A stretch of DNA of 64,000 nt from Advenella kashmirensis WT001 (GTDB lineage: Bacteria; Pseudomonadota; Gammaproteobacteria; Burkholderiales; Burkholderiaceae_B): contig NC_017964.1 in NCBI RefSeq assembly GCF_000219915.2, forward strand, positions 3,472,001 through 3,536,000. The letters run 5' to 3'. The stretch's first letter is position 1. The number at the start of each line of letters is the position of its first letter. Positions 10,725-20,545 of the stretch are shown here, in pieces. Under the pieces are notes generated by a model. The model was given only the letters and a program-made list of their open reading frames with translations, was not told the DNA's origin and searched no databases. The position numbers and the translations under genes were made by a program.

Positions 10725-12433
10725 ATGACTATGTCTGAACAGGAACTTAAGCTACATGTGCCTGCCCCCGCGGCTGCGCAAGTAGAAAAGGCGCTGAAAA
10801 AAGCGAAATGCGAAACCATCGCGCTGCGCGCCATGTATTTCGATACCGCAGATCGCGAACTGGCCAAATCAAAAATCGCCATCCGGTTACGCCTGGAAGG
10901 CGATAACTGGGTGCAAACGCTGAAAATGCCCGGCAGCAATGCGCTGACCAAACTGGAATTGAATCACAACCGTCCCAGCCCGGTTCTGGATTTGAGTTTG
11001 TACGCAGGCACGCCGGCCGAAGCCGCTCTGCTCAAACTGGCCAAGCCGCTGGAACTGCGCTACGAAACCGATATTACCCGGTTGTATCGGCGCCAGCGCA
11101 CGCGCAAGGGCACCATAGAAATCGCCTTCGATACCGGCGTGATCCGTGCTGCCGAACTGGAATTGCCGGTTTCCGAAGTGGAATTCGAACTGGTGTCGGG
11201 TTCGCCTGAAGCCATCTTTGAGATCGGCAGAAAATGGCTGTCTCAGTACAAGCTGGTTCTGGACCTGCGCAGCAAGTCACAGCGCGGCGACGCCTGGCGC
11301 AATCTGCAGCCAATATCAGGCTTGCGGACAATGCCAGCGTAAAGAATGCGACACGCGACAGCGAAGTGCTGCGTTTCTGGGCGCCCCGCAAGCGCGCGCC
11401 TACGAAATTGACAAACAGGATAGCGCCACGCAGGCGCTGGTCTCGGTCACGACCGAATGCCTGGAACAAATCTGTGCCAACGCCGGCGCCTGGCTGAAAT
11501 TGATACACTGGGCGTTGTTGTGGTAGGACGGCCCGAGCATGTGCATCAATTGCGGATTGGGATGCGGCGCCTGACCAGCAACTGGAAGCTGTTTGCCGGC
11601 CTGGCATGGCTGCCAGACCAGGAAGTACGCGATGAGCTTCGCGTGCACCTGGGGCGATTTGGCGCCACGCGGGATCTGGACGTCATGCTCGCGACCGTGG
11701 TACCGGTCCTGAACAAAGCAGGCATGCCTGCCATGCAGTTCAGCTCGCACGAAGATGGGGCCACACCGCACGACATCGCCAAAGACCCGTCATTTCAGCA
11801 ATGGCTGCTGCGGCTGCTGGAGTGGACGGTACTGACGCCCACAACCGATCCCGTGGCCGTTATATCGGATGACACCGAACAGGTTCAACTGGATGTGGTT
11901 GATGACGAACAACTGGCCGATTTGATGCACAGTGAGCCAGCCGCAGCCGAGCAAAGCATTGGAGCAGCGCCAGTGCCTGCAGCGGTCGGCGCCTCCACCC
12001 AGATTGAACCGATCATCATCCCCCTGACGCCACTGCCACATGGCCGCCCTGTTCTGCGCAGATTGCTGGAGCAGCGCCTGAACAAATGGAACAGGCAAAT
12101 CGTCCGTCACTGGAAAACCGAAGATAAATCGGATATTGAGGCCTATCATGACCTGCGCAAGCGCATCAAGCGCATGCGTTACGCCCTGAATGTATATGAA
12201 GCTTGCGCCCCAATTGCAACCTGAGCGGATATGTAAAGAAACTGGCAGCAGCACAGGAAGTATTCGGTCATCTGAACGATATGTCTACTGCCCTCACGTT
12301 CTTTGCCGCGCACACGCAAACCCATCCTGGCGCCTGGTTCGCCGTGGGCTGGCTTACTGCCACGCTGGAAACCCTGAAACACCAGGCTGATGAAGCGCTG
12401 ACGCATATCCCCGCAAAAATCCGCTACGACTGA
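10725..12433 (+). CDS. CYTH and CHAD domain protein (inorganic triphosphatase-like), several frame breaks
   Basis: The N-terminal CYTH domain begins EQELKLHVP; members hydrolyse triphosphates with ExExK-type metal binding. It continues with YFDTADRELAKSKIAIRLR, LKLAKPLELRYETDITR and VSEVEFELVSG. The C-terminal CHAD helical domain shows VHQLRIGMRRLTSNWKLF, HDLRKRIKRMRYALNVYE and AAAQEVFGHLNDMSTA; CHAD domains bind polyphosphate through conserved His/Arg. Breaks occur near 11308, 11395, 11505 and 12210. Between the CHAD halves lies a roughly 80-residue polar/Pro-Ala-rich insertion (about 11770-12060). Two start codons, 10725 and 10731, fit equally; no strong ribosome site is visible. Confidence 0.8.
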
Positions 12434-12471
12434 TACCCCACCCCGATCATGATCGGCACAGGATCAAAAAA

Positions 12472-12520
12472 ACACCCTGCAAGCTCGGATTGTCTATTCC
12501 GGTTTGCAGGGTGTCTTTTT
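12472..12520. terminator. Bidirectional intrinsic terminator between CYTH-CHAD gene and ftsY
   Basis: The arms ACACCCTGCAA (12472-12482) and TTGCAGGGTGT (12504-12514) form a perfect 11-base-pair stem. A T-run follows on the plus strand, and an A-run precedes it that becomes a T-run on the minus strand. It therefore suits both convergent genes. Confidence 0.85.
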
Positions 12521-12588
12521 TAATAAAAAGGCTCGGTTAAGCGCTGTCATGAGATGGCAGGCATTTATCAGCCCGGCCCTGTGGCCGA

Positions 12589-14316
12589 TTAATCGCCCAG
12601 CAACGCGCCGGCAAATTCGGACGCCACAAAGGGTTGCAGATCCTGCAATGACTCGCCCACGCCAATCCAGTAAACCGGCACGGGCCGCACGCCCTGACTG
12701 CCCGCAGCCACGGCTGCCAGCGTACCGCCTTTGGCCGTACCATCCAGCTTGGTCACGACCAGCCCGGTCAGCGTCAAGGCCGCATCAAAAGCCTTGATCT
12801 GCGAAATGGCGTTTTGGCCGGTATTGCCGTCCACCACCAGCAAAATCTCGTGAGGGGCGTCGCCATCGGCCTTGCCGATCACGCGCTTGATTTTCTTGAG
12901 CTCTTCCATCAGATGCAATTGAGTAGGCAAGCGGCCGGCTGTATCCACCATGACAATGGACGCCTTGCGGGCACGCCCGGCATTAACCGCATCGAATGCC
13001 ACCGCAGCCGGGTCGCCGCCATCCTGGGCGATCACGGCCACATTGTTGCGCGACCCCCATTCAATCAGCTGTTCGCGTGCCGCGGCGCGGAAAGTATCAC
13101 CAGCGGCCAGCAACACACTGTGCCCCTGCGCCTGAAAATGGTGAGCAAGTTTGCCAATGGAGGTGGTTTTGCCTGCACCGTTCACACCCGCAATCATCAC
13201 AACCCGCGTCTGTCCGGCGCCTGCATCAAACTGCTTTTCCAGCGGCGCCAGATGCTCTGCCAGCAGATCGCGCAGCGCGTGCTTGACGGTTTGTGCGTCT
13301 TCAATGCGTTCTTTTTTCACCTTGTTGCGCAGTTTGCCCAACAGCGATTCGGTCGCTTCCATCCCCGCATCAGCCATAATCAGCGCGGTTTCCAGCTCTT
13401 CAAACAGATTCTCGTCAACTTTGACGCCGACAAACAGCGAACTGATATTCGATCCGGTCCTGGACAGACCATCCTTTAAGCGTGCCAGCCAGGACTTGCG
13501 GTCTGATTTGGGACGCTGTGCCGTGCTGGACGCTGCCGGCGTCTGCTCGGCAGCGGCAGCCGTTTCGGATATAGCAGTTACTGCGGATGTGGCAGATACT
13601 AGCGGCGTTGCCGGTGCTGCAGGTGCCTGGGGTGCTTCGGACCTTGCCGAAACGGCACCTATCTCGGGTGCTGCTGCGGGCGCTTGTGTCGCAGCCGGTG
13701 CAACAGCGGGCTGCGGCAGAGTGCCTGCGGCAGAAACGCTCTTTTGCCCGCCCTGTACAGCGGTTTGGCTAGTCGCGCCCGAAGCCTGGCTCGCAGACGG
13801 AGCCAACACCGCATCCATGGTTTTTTTCAAGGTTGCCGCTTTTTCGGTCAGATCCACATGAACTGGCGCAGTAGCGGGCGCAGACTGCACTTTGCGCTGC
13901 GCTTGCGGCGGCAAGGATGATGTCGACGGCGTGGGCTCAGCCGCAGGGACAGCAGCAGCCGGCACTGGGGGCGGTTCGGCCGAGGCAGGCGTGGCCACCG
14001 TCTCTTGCGCTGGCGGCTCCTGAACCGGGGGCGCTTTGGATGGCGGCTCCTGCGGGGGCGGCTCAACCGGTGCCGGCGGCTCTTTGGCCGGCGGTTCGGG
14101 CAAAGTCGGCTCCCGAACGGGCGGCTCCTGCGCGGGTGGTATGCCCTGGGCCGCCTGCTCGGTCTCTACCGGTTCCGGGGCAATCGTATGCTCGGGCACC
14201 GGCATGAGGGCCGCACCTTCTTCAAGCGTTTCGGGCTGACGGGTCTCAAGCACCGGTTCAACGGGCTTTTCAACTGGCTCGCTGGTTTTCTTTTTACGTT
14301 TGAAAAAACTGAACAT
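12589..14316 (-). CDS. ftsY: Signal recognition particle receptor FtsY
   Basis: GTPase that docks SRP-ribosome complexes at the inner membrane. ATG 14316 gives MFSFFKRKKKTSEP, a basic start typical of FtsY; the longer upstream extension is unlikely. The NG domain lies at the C-terminus: GVNGAGKTTSIGKLAHHF (P loop), VMVDTAGRLPTQ and LVVTKLDGTAKGG, ending FAGALLGD. The N-terminal acidic A region (about residues 15-260) is unusually long and dominated by repeated PPxxEPP and Ala/Pro stretches. Total is about 575 residues against roughly 300-500 for the family, and the frame is intact. It is divergent from rsmD, with 70 bases between the starts. Confidence 0.95.
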   Translation of the reverse strand: MFSFFKRKKKTSEPVEKPVEPVLETRQPETLEEGAALMPVPEHTIAPEPVETEQAAQGIPPAQEPPVREPTLPEPPAKEPPAPVEPPPQEPPSKAPPVQEPPAQETVATPASAEPPPVPAAAVPAAEPTPSTSSLPPQAQRKVQSAPATAPVHVDLTEKAATLKKTMDAVLAPSASQASGATSQTAVQGGQKSVSAAGTLPQPAVAPAATQAPAAAPEIGAVSARSEAPQAPAAPATPLVSATSAVTAISETAAAAEQTPAASSTAQRPKSDRKSWLARLKDGLSRTGSNISSLFVGVKVDENLFEELETALIMADAGMEATESLLGKLRNKVKKERIEDAQTVKHALRDLLAEHLAPLEKQFDAGAGQTRVVMIAGVNGAGKTTSIGKLAHHFQAQGHSVLLAAGDTFRAAAREQLIEWGSRNNVAVIAQDGGDPAAVAFDAVNAGRARKASIVMVDTAGRLPTQLHLMEELKKIKRVIGKADGDAPHEILLVVDGNTGQNAISQIKAFDAALTLTGLVVTKLDGTAKGGTLAAVAAGSQGVRPVPVYWIGVGESLQDLQPFVASEFAGALLGD

Positions 14317-14386
14317 AGGTTGTCGCAGGAAAGTGAATACTACAATAACAATAGGATTCCCTATTTTAACAGTGTACGTCGCAACA

Positions 14387-14998
14387 ATGATGAAACCAGC
14401 AAACCGCCCCGCAGGCACTTCCGGCAAACGCCAGACCATCCGAATTATCGGCGGTCAATATCGTCGCTCGCAGATTCCGGTGGTTGATGCCGACGGCTTG
14501 CGGCCGACCTCAGACCGCATCCGCGAAACGCTGTTTAACTGGCTGAACTATCTGTGGGACGGCCGGTTCGACGATAAATCGGTGCTGGACCTGTTCGCCG
14601 GTACAGGAGCGCTGGGCTTTGAGGCTGCCTCACGTGGCGCCGCGCACGTTCAGATGGCCGAAACCAGTCCGGCCGCGCTGGCGACACTGCGCGCCACGCG
14701 CGATAAATTGCAGGCCAGCCAGGTACGTATCAATAGCGCCGATGCCTTTCTGATGTTAAAACGCATGGATGCCTCCAGATTCGATCTGGTCATGCTTGAT
14801 CCGCCCTTTGCCGGCAAGCTGTTTGACCGCATCTTTCCTTTTCTGCCGGCCATTGTCAAACCGGGCGGCCTGGTATACATTGAATCGGACCAGCCCGAAG
14901 ACCCGGGCTCCGACTTCCCTGCTATCCGCCAGGGCAAGGCGGGACAGGTGTATTATCAGTTACATGAACACCTTATTGCACCGCACAAAAGCGAGTAA
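14387..14998 (+). CDS. rsmD: 16S rRNA (guanine-966-N2)-methyltransferase RsmD
   Basis: SAM-dependent methyltransferase that modifies G966 of 16S rRNA. RIIGGQYRRSQIPV opens the conserved N-terminus, GLRPTSDRIRETLFNWL follows, then motif I DLFAGTGALGFEAASRGA and the catalytic DPPF in DLVMLDPPFAGKL. The start is set at the ATG-ATG pair 14387/14390; the frame is open further upstream but would overlap ftsY. About 203 residues, normal. Next comes coaD, 83 bases downstream, an order common in proteobacteria. Confidence 0.93.
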   Translation: MMKPANRPAGTSGKRQTIRIIGGQYRRSQIPVVDADGLRPTSDRIRETLFNWLNYLWDGRFDDKSVLDLFAGTGALGFEAASRGAAHVQMAETSPAALATLRATRDKLQASQVRINSADAFLMLKRMDASRFDLVMLDPPFAGKLFDRIFPFLPAIVKPGGLVYIESDQPEDPGSDFPAIRQGKAGQVYYQLHEHLIAPHKSE

Positions 14999-15081
14999 AT
15001 ACCTTATAATCGACGTTCCTTTAAACGCTCGGGCCGGTTTTCGGCCTCTTTCCCGGCATCGATCGGGAGCAAACGGAGCTC

Positions 15082-15603
15082 ATGATGATCACTGCTGTAT
15101 ACCCAGGGACATTTGATCCTCTCACCCGCGGACACGAGGATCTGGTCCGACGCGCAGCCGGGCTGTTTGATCATGTTGTGGTTGGCGTCGCCGTCAGCGC
15201 GGGTAAAAATCCGCTGTTTACCATCGAAGAGCGCTTGCAGATTGCCGAAGAAGTGCTGGGTCACTATCCTAATGTTTCTGTCAAAAGCTTTGGCGGTCTG
15301 CTCAAGGATTTTGTCCGCAAGGAAGATGCCCGCATCATCGTGCGCGGTCTGCGCGCTGTATCAGACTTCGAATATGAGTTTCAGATGGCCGGCATGAATC
15401 GCCATCTGCTGCCCGACGTTGAAACGCTGTTCATGACCCCGTCCGACCAGTACCAGTTTATTTCCGGCACGTTTGTCCGTGAAATTGCCCTGCTCGGTGG
15501 TGATGTGGGTAAGTTTGTATTCCCCTCGGTCGAGCGCTGGCTGCAGGAAAAATCCCAGGCCCGCCTGGCTGCCAGGAACGCGCAGGCGCCCGAGAGCGAA
15601 TAA
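15082..15603 (+). CDS. coaD: Phosphopantetheine adenylyltransferase
   Basis: Penultimate step of coenzyme A synthesis, joining AMP to 4'-phosphopantetheine. The nucleotidyltransferase signature [18 protein letters not shown] contains the TxGH-like motif. [38 protein letters not shown] and [13 protein letters not shown] are diagnostic. 173 residues, intact. The double ATG at 15082/15085 follows GGAG within the upstream AAACGGAGCTC. Confidence 0.96.
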   Translation: MMITAVYPGTFDPLTRGHEDLVRRAAGLFDHVVVGVAVSAGKNPLFTIEERLQIAEEVLGHYPNVSVKSFGGLLKDFVRKEDARIIVRGLRAVSDFEYEFQMAGMNRHLLPDVETLFMTPSDQYQFISGTFVREIALLGGDVGKFVFPSVERWLQEKSQARLAARNAQAPESE

Positions 15604-15769
15604 GCAAACCCAAAGGGCACGCCAGAAGTAATATCGGCACCAACGGTGCCGCCAGGCCTTGGGCACGCGGCGGCCCCATTAACCCTGATACGCTTGCCTG
15701 TTTTCAGGTATTTGCTCAACCATTGGCGTACACTGTCACTGTGTATAAACGAAAAGCGCCGGAAAGATT

Positions 15770-16021
15770 ATGGCCCTGCTGATTACCGATGAATGCATCA
15801 ACTGCGACGTCTGCGAACCGCAGTGTCCCAATGAAGCCATCTATATGGGTGTGGATTTCTATGAAATCGACCCTGCCAAGTGCACCGAATGCGTTGGACA
15901 CCATGGCGAGCCGCAATGTCAGGTGGTCTGTCCTGTCGAGTGTATTGAGATCAATCCGGAATGGAAAGAGTCTCAGGATATGCTCATGGCCAAGTTCTAC
16001 AAGCTGACAGCCGTAGCCTGA
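15770..16021 (+). CDS. YfhL-type 2[4Fe-4S] ferredoxin
   Basis: Small electron carrier of 83 residues with two iron-sulfur binding motifs: CINCDVCEPQCPNEA, then CTECVGHHGEPQCQVVCPVE, which contains the extended loop between cysteines typical of YfhL/Alvin-type ferredoxins. The gene follows coaD by 166 bases. In related betaproteobacteria this ferredoxin sits directly after coaD. Its redox partner is not known from context. Confidence 0.93.
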   Translation: MALLITDECINCDVCEPQCPNEAIYMGVDFYEIDPAKCTECVGHHGEPQCQVVCPVECIEINPEWKESQDMLMAKFYKLTAVA

Positions 16022-16038
16022 CCAACCCGTCCCGCAGC

Positions 16039-16060
16039 GGTCCGCATGTGATGGCGGACC
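16039..16060. terminator. Hairpin after the ferredoxin gene
   Basis: GGTCCGC (16039-16045) and GCGGACC (16054-16060) form a 7-base-pair stem with an 8-base loop, 18 bases past the ferredoxin stop. No T-run follows, so terminator activity is uncertain. Confidence 0.4.
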
Positions 16061-16157
16061 GCCAGCCGAATTGTCGCTGATTTACCCCCTGCTGCCGCTT
16101 TCCGCCTGCCACCGAAAATAATGGCCACAGCGTTATCGGCACCGGCGACTACGCACC

Positions 16158-16532
16158 TCAGGCAGTCAGGTCTTCATCGGGATGCAGCTTGACCAGCCGA
16201 ATTGGCCGCGCCAGCAACTTGCTGAACCACGCATCGGCCAACTGCCCCTCGCTGACCACGCGCAAGGCACGTCCATCAAGCTGCGCCTCTTCAAAAGCCT
16301 CTTCATCATCTTCCAGCACATCCACCGGGATATCCAGCCGCAGCATGCCAGGCGCGCGAATGACCAGGTAATCGAAGCGAATGGAAAGTTCGATTTGTTT
16401 CAGGGCCGGATCGTCCCGGTCCACCGCCCGCGACTGCTCGTCAACAAGCAGCCAGCGCAATTGTGCTGCGGGCTTGACTGGCCCCGCAATAGCCGGGCAT
16501 TGATAAATAGGCTGAAAATCTGATGTTGTCAT
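16158..16532 (-). CDS. MOSC N-terminal beta-barrel-like protein lacking the MOSC domain
   Basis: Intact 124-residue protein on the minus strand. The layout resembles the beta-barrel domain that precedes MOSC molybdenum-cofactor sulfurase domains: PIYQCPAIAGPVKPA near the start, then RWLLVDEQSRAVDRDDP, DYLVIRAPGMLRLDIPVDV and a final WFSKLLARPIRLVKLHPDED. Length covers only that module; the catalytic MOSC domain with its cysteine is absent and the next gene is unrelated. It may therefore be a stand-alone barrel. The family assignment is by motif memory and is moderate. It lies 59 bases downstream of the asmA stop in the same direction. Confidence 0.55.
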   Translation of the reverse strand: MTTSDFQPIYQCPAIAGPVKPAAQLRWLLVDEQSRAVDRDDPALKQIELSIRFDYLVIRAPGMLRLDIPVDVLEDDEEAFEEAQLDGRALRVVSEGQLADAWFSKLLARPIRLVKLHPDEDLTA

Positions 16533-16591
16533 AATGCAGAATCAAAAAGGAAAAAGGCTGCGCAAAGACCGGAATATAACAAAAGGCCGGT

Positions 16592-19291
16592 CTACTTAGT
16601 GGGAGCGGGTGTGGGCACAGCGGGTGTTGTCGGTTCAGCTGCCGGTTTATCGCCTGCGGCAGGTGCAACGGGGGCGGCCTGCCCTGCGGGCGATGGGCTG
16701 CCGCCGTTGGCACCTTCGGGTTTGGTCGGTGCTGTCGCCGGCGCTGGCTGGCCTTCTGTCGCTGCACCAGGTTGCGGCTCAGGCGCGGGCACAGCGGCCT
16801 CCTGTGCAGCAGCCTGCTCGGCGGCCTGCTTTTGCGCCTCTGCCTCTTTGTCCTTGCGCTGCTTAACGAACTGGCCCAGCGGAGAATTGTTCAGGCGCTG
16901 CCACTTGACCTTCAATTGCGCACCCTCGGGCGAGCCGGTTAATTCAAACGGCAAGGTTACCTGTTTAATGCTCACGCGCAAGCCATCCTGATTCAGCGTG
17001 ACCGGCTGGCGCGTGACAAACTTGCCTGGGAAAGAAAACTGGTTATTGATCAGGTTGTACACCGCCAGATTTTCGTCGGCCTGGATCAGCAGCGGATCGG
17101 TCAGCAGACTGAAATGCGCAAAATGCAATTCGCCCTTATCAAGTACCAGTTTGGTTTTCAGCGTTTCATACGGGGTTTTGGCCGCCGGATCAAATTTCCA
17201 GGTACCAGCCTGTTCAATGTTATTGGCATACGCTGCAGGATCGGCAAGCACCGGCGCCAGATCAAAACCGCTGATCGCGCCGTCGCGCGCCTCACCCTCA
17301 AGCGAGCCGGTGGCATTGCTTAGCCAGTTGGCGCCTTCGGGTGTATTTCTGGAAGCAAAGACCAACGAGAAGGTGCCCGTACCGGTCATGACCGGATTCA
17401 TACCCAGCCCCTTGAGCAACGGCTCAATGGAGACGTCCTGGAAATTGAGTTTGGTCGTGACTTCATCGTCCTTCATATTGATCAACGCATCGCCCTGCAC
17501 CTGTCCGTCAAAAATACTGGACTTGATATCGGTGATACCCAACTGGTCTTTGGTGAAGTTTAAGGCTGCCGTCACATCGTTATACACCACGCCATGATAG
17601 GTAATCTGTTTGAGGCTGGCGGTGCCGGATCCGATAAGCGAACCCATCAGGTCGCTAACCAGATTGCGCACAGCGGTAGTGGTAGCTTGATCTCAGCCTG
17701 CTGCGGTGCTGCGGGCGCTTCGTGCGTTGCCGGTCGCGGGCGCGGTGGCAGCATCACCCGACACATTGTCGATCAGCTCATCCAGATTCACCGAATCTGC
17801 GCCCACGGCAAAGCGCACGTAAGGCTCATCAAACCTGGAAATATTGCCATCAAAACTGAATTTGCCGGAATTGATGACGGCATCGGCCTTGAAACTGGCA
17901 ACACTTTTGAGGAAATCGGCGCTGAAGGTGCCGATCACGGGAATGTTCTGCTCCCGCGTTTCCACGTCCTTGAGCACCACATTGCCACTCATGGCCGAGA
18001 GCGCGAACAGGCGCCGCGCCAAGTCCATTTTGGCAGGCGAAGAAATATTGAAATTGACCGCGCGTTTATTGCCACGGGCGTATGCGCCTTCCAGCTTGAT
18101 CTGAGCCACATTCAGGGCATCGGACGTGCCGCTGATGCCTTCCATGCGGAAATTGACGCCGAACTGTTCCTTGCCCTTGATCCGGACAGAGCCGGTCAAC
18201 GGCTTGCCGCCTGCCCCGGTGGGCGAGATATCCAGCGCCGGCGAATTGAGCACCCATTCGTAGCTCTCGTCGTCTTCATCGGAGGCCGTGCCCTTGACCG
18301 CGAAATTGGTCATCTGCAACAGCGGCGCCGTCGAATCAAAATTCAGCTTGGGCGCCGCCAGGCTCATATCCAGGTTGCGCAACCCCGTGCCTTTGGCGCC
18401 CTTGCCCGAAATGGTCAGATCAATACCCGATCCGGTAAGCGCGTGTGCAAAACTATCGACTTCAAAATCACCGGTCAGGGTGCCGGTTTGCACATCCACA
18501 TCACCCACGACGCCCTTGATATTGGCTTCCAGATTGCGCGCCGAATACAGCTTGGTGACCGGGTCCAGCTTGACCAGGCCCTGGATATTCACACTGGCGT
18601 TGGCAACGGGTCTTGCGCCTTCCAGATTGCCCGTTACAGACACATCGAAAGGTTGATCAAATGTGACCCGGCCGGTATTGACCGTCATCCGGTTCAGGCG
18701 CATATCCAGATTGTTCAGCCTGTCCTTATAGAATATCGCGCCGTTTTGCACTTCAAGCCCGGCAATATCGATTTTAAAATCGGTTTTTTTGGGCTGTGGC
18801 AAAACGCTGTTGCTTTCGGGGGCTGCGGCAGGACTCGGACGAATTTCATCGCTTTTGAAGCGCGGATCAACTGCCTCTATGGTGGGCGGGGTCTGGCTCA
18901 GCAGGTCGTCAAAGTTAAAATTGCCTTTTTCATCGCGCACGATCCAGCCCTTCAGACCGGAGACAGCAACATGATCGACCACCAGACGATTCGACATCAG
19001 CGGCCAGATGGCCACGGCAAAACGGGCGCTGTCGATAGACGCAAACGTGGTGGTGGAATTGGGTTCGGACAGTGAGATTTTTCGAACCGACAGACCGATA
19101 CGCGGAAACAGGGATAGCTCCAGGTCGCCTTCGATGACCATGGTACGGTTGTATCGTTCCTGCACAATGCTTTCGATCTTGTGTTTATAGGCGTTCGGAT
19201 CGAACGTCAGTAAAAAGACGGCTGCGCCGACAAAGGCAAACAGCATCAGTACCACAAGGCCGATCAAAATTCTTTTAAGCCAGACTTTCAT
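16592..19291 (-). CDS. AsmA family outer-membrane biogenesis protein, interrupted by a same-frame stop
   Basis: Large inner-membrane-anchored periplasmic protein. One N-terminal membrane segment (KRILIGLVVLMLFAFVGAAVFL) is followed by the AsmA repeat region, for example YNRTMVIEGDLELSLFPRIG and GGKPLTGSVRIKGKEQFG. A TGA at 17693-17695 splits two open stretches of 532 and 359 residues that are in the same frame. In a neighbouring frame the same place reads PQQAEIKLPLPL, a plausible AsmA linker, so paired indels may be masking continuity. The second half contains the conserved GSGTASLKQITYHGVVYN and ends in a Pro/Ala/Gln-rich tail. Such proteins influence envelope lipid homeostasis; the precise role here is unknown. 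Confidence 0.8.
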
Positions 19292-19737
19292 GGGCGGCTT
19301 GGTCTCTCATTCATAATAAGTGGGAACAGCCCGCTCAAGGACCGTCTGTCATTCCGATAATTGCAACCGACAGTAGCGGCTCTGCCACGTGTGTAAAGTG
19401 GCCATGAGCGGCAAGCATGCGCGCCGGGAACGGCCAAACCACATTACCCATGCAAAGCAGTACTGGCACATAAAAATGTGCAACATACCACCATCATGGC
19501 CACGCTATGGATCGGCGGTCGCGATGCACAGCGCCGGTGACATGCCAGGCATGTGCACGTTTTATGCACTTCATGCAATGCATGTCGCAGGCGGCGCTTC
19601 TTTTCATAAAAAGATGCTCCGCCTGCCGGTTGAGCTCACAATCGTGCTGTGCCTGCCGGATCTGCCTGTCTGGATTTATCGGGCTGTTATTTTGATTATG
19701 CTAACAGATATGGCATTCGAATGCAGGCACAACAGGA
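19292..19737. other. Intergenic stretch upstream of asmA, no convincing gene
   Basis: 446 bases. The only open frame (plus strand, 118 codons) has atypical composition and no ribosome site. The one structural element is an inverted repeat, ACATGCC-A-GGCATGT at 19540-19554, followed by several ATGCA/TGCAT words up to about 19590. I assign no function. Confidence 0.5.
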
Positions 19738-20297
19738 CTATTTGAACAGTGAGGAAAGCGAATTGAGCACTTCGTTCTCGCCCCGGGCCTGCCCATCGGC
19801 CGGAATCTGGCCTTCTGGTGTGGATTTGTCGACCACTTGCGGCAAAATACCCGACAAGGATCCCAGAACGTCGTCACGGGACTGGCCCGACTGGGCAGCG
19901 ATGGTATCAACCGTCTCGGCCCCCAGCGCGGTATCGACCTGGTCCGGGGAAATCTCACGGTTTTCACCCTTGTTGACCCAGGAGTTGAAAATATCACCCA
20001 GGCCGCCTTGCTGGAATTTCTCGGCCAGACCACCCAGGCCACCCTGCTGGTTATTGATCATGGACAACACCACCGGCAACAGCGCGCTCAGGGCGCCAGA
20101 TTGATGCCATTGCCCAGGTTGCCCAAACCGCCCAAGCCACCAAGACCGCCCATATCTTCCTGCTGCGCGGCGGGCGCCAGGTCGCCCGGGGCCTGCCCGG
20201 ACGCTACCTGGCCTTCCTGCATTTGTTCATTTTGTGGCTGCTCTTCAGGCTTTTTGCCGCCGCCCAGTACAGCATTGACTGCATCCAGAATTCCCAT
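19738..20297 (-). CDS. DUF937/YidB-like protein, one frame break
   Basis: Starts MGILDAVNAVLGGGKKPEEQ, typical of YidB/DUF937 proteins, then a Gln-rich linker and GGLGGLGGLGNLGNG. The frame breaks near 20095 and resumes as LLPVVLSMINNQQGGLGGLAEKF, then GGLGDIFNSWVNKGENREIS and VDTALGAETVDTIAAQSGQ, ending NSLSSLFK. The WVNKGEN-like motif is characteristic of the family. Restored length is about 186 residues. Family function is unknown. Confidence 0.8.
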
Positions 20298-20471
20298 GAT
20301 CTTTCCTTGATTGAGTAAGAAGAGGAATTTTGACTATAACACCGGAATTGGACTGCATCGTGAATGTTATTTACCCTATAAACATTTGATACAGATGAAA
20401 TTATTGTTGTTGCAAGCCAGTTCGCTGGCTCAGCCCGCAAAAGACCAGCCCGCAGGCCGACCGACCGGAAA

Positions 20472-20503
20472 CAGTAAAGCCGCGAACAGGCGCGGCTTTA
20501 CTG
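20472..20503. terminator. Strong hairpin downstream of ychF
   Basis: CAGTAAAGCCGCG (20472-20484) pairs perfectly over 13 bases with CGCGGCTTTACTG (20491-20503) around a 6-base loop. It lies about 45 bases past the ychF stop on the minus strand. The downstream T tract is weak (CTGTTTCC). Confidence 0.65.
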
Positions 20504-20545
20504 GGTTTGGGAAAGCACAACACGCCTTCCCGGAACACGACAGAC

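Noticed and set aside
19389..19745. 118-codon plus-strand frame between asmA and the DUF937 gene
   Set aside because: No ribosome site, unusual Met/Cys/His-rich composition, and it overlaps the end of the DUF937 gene.
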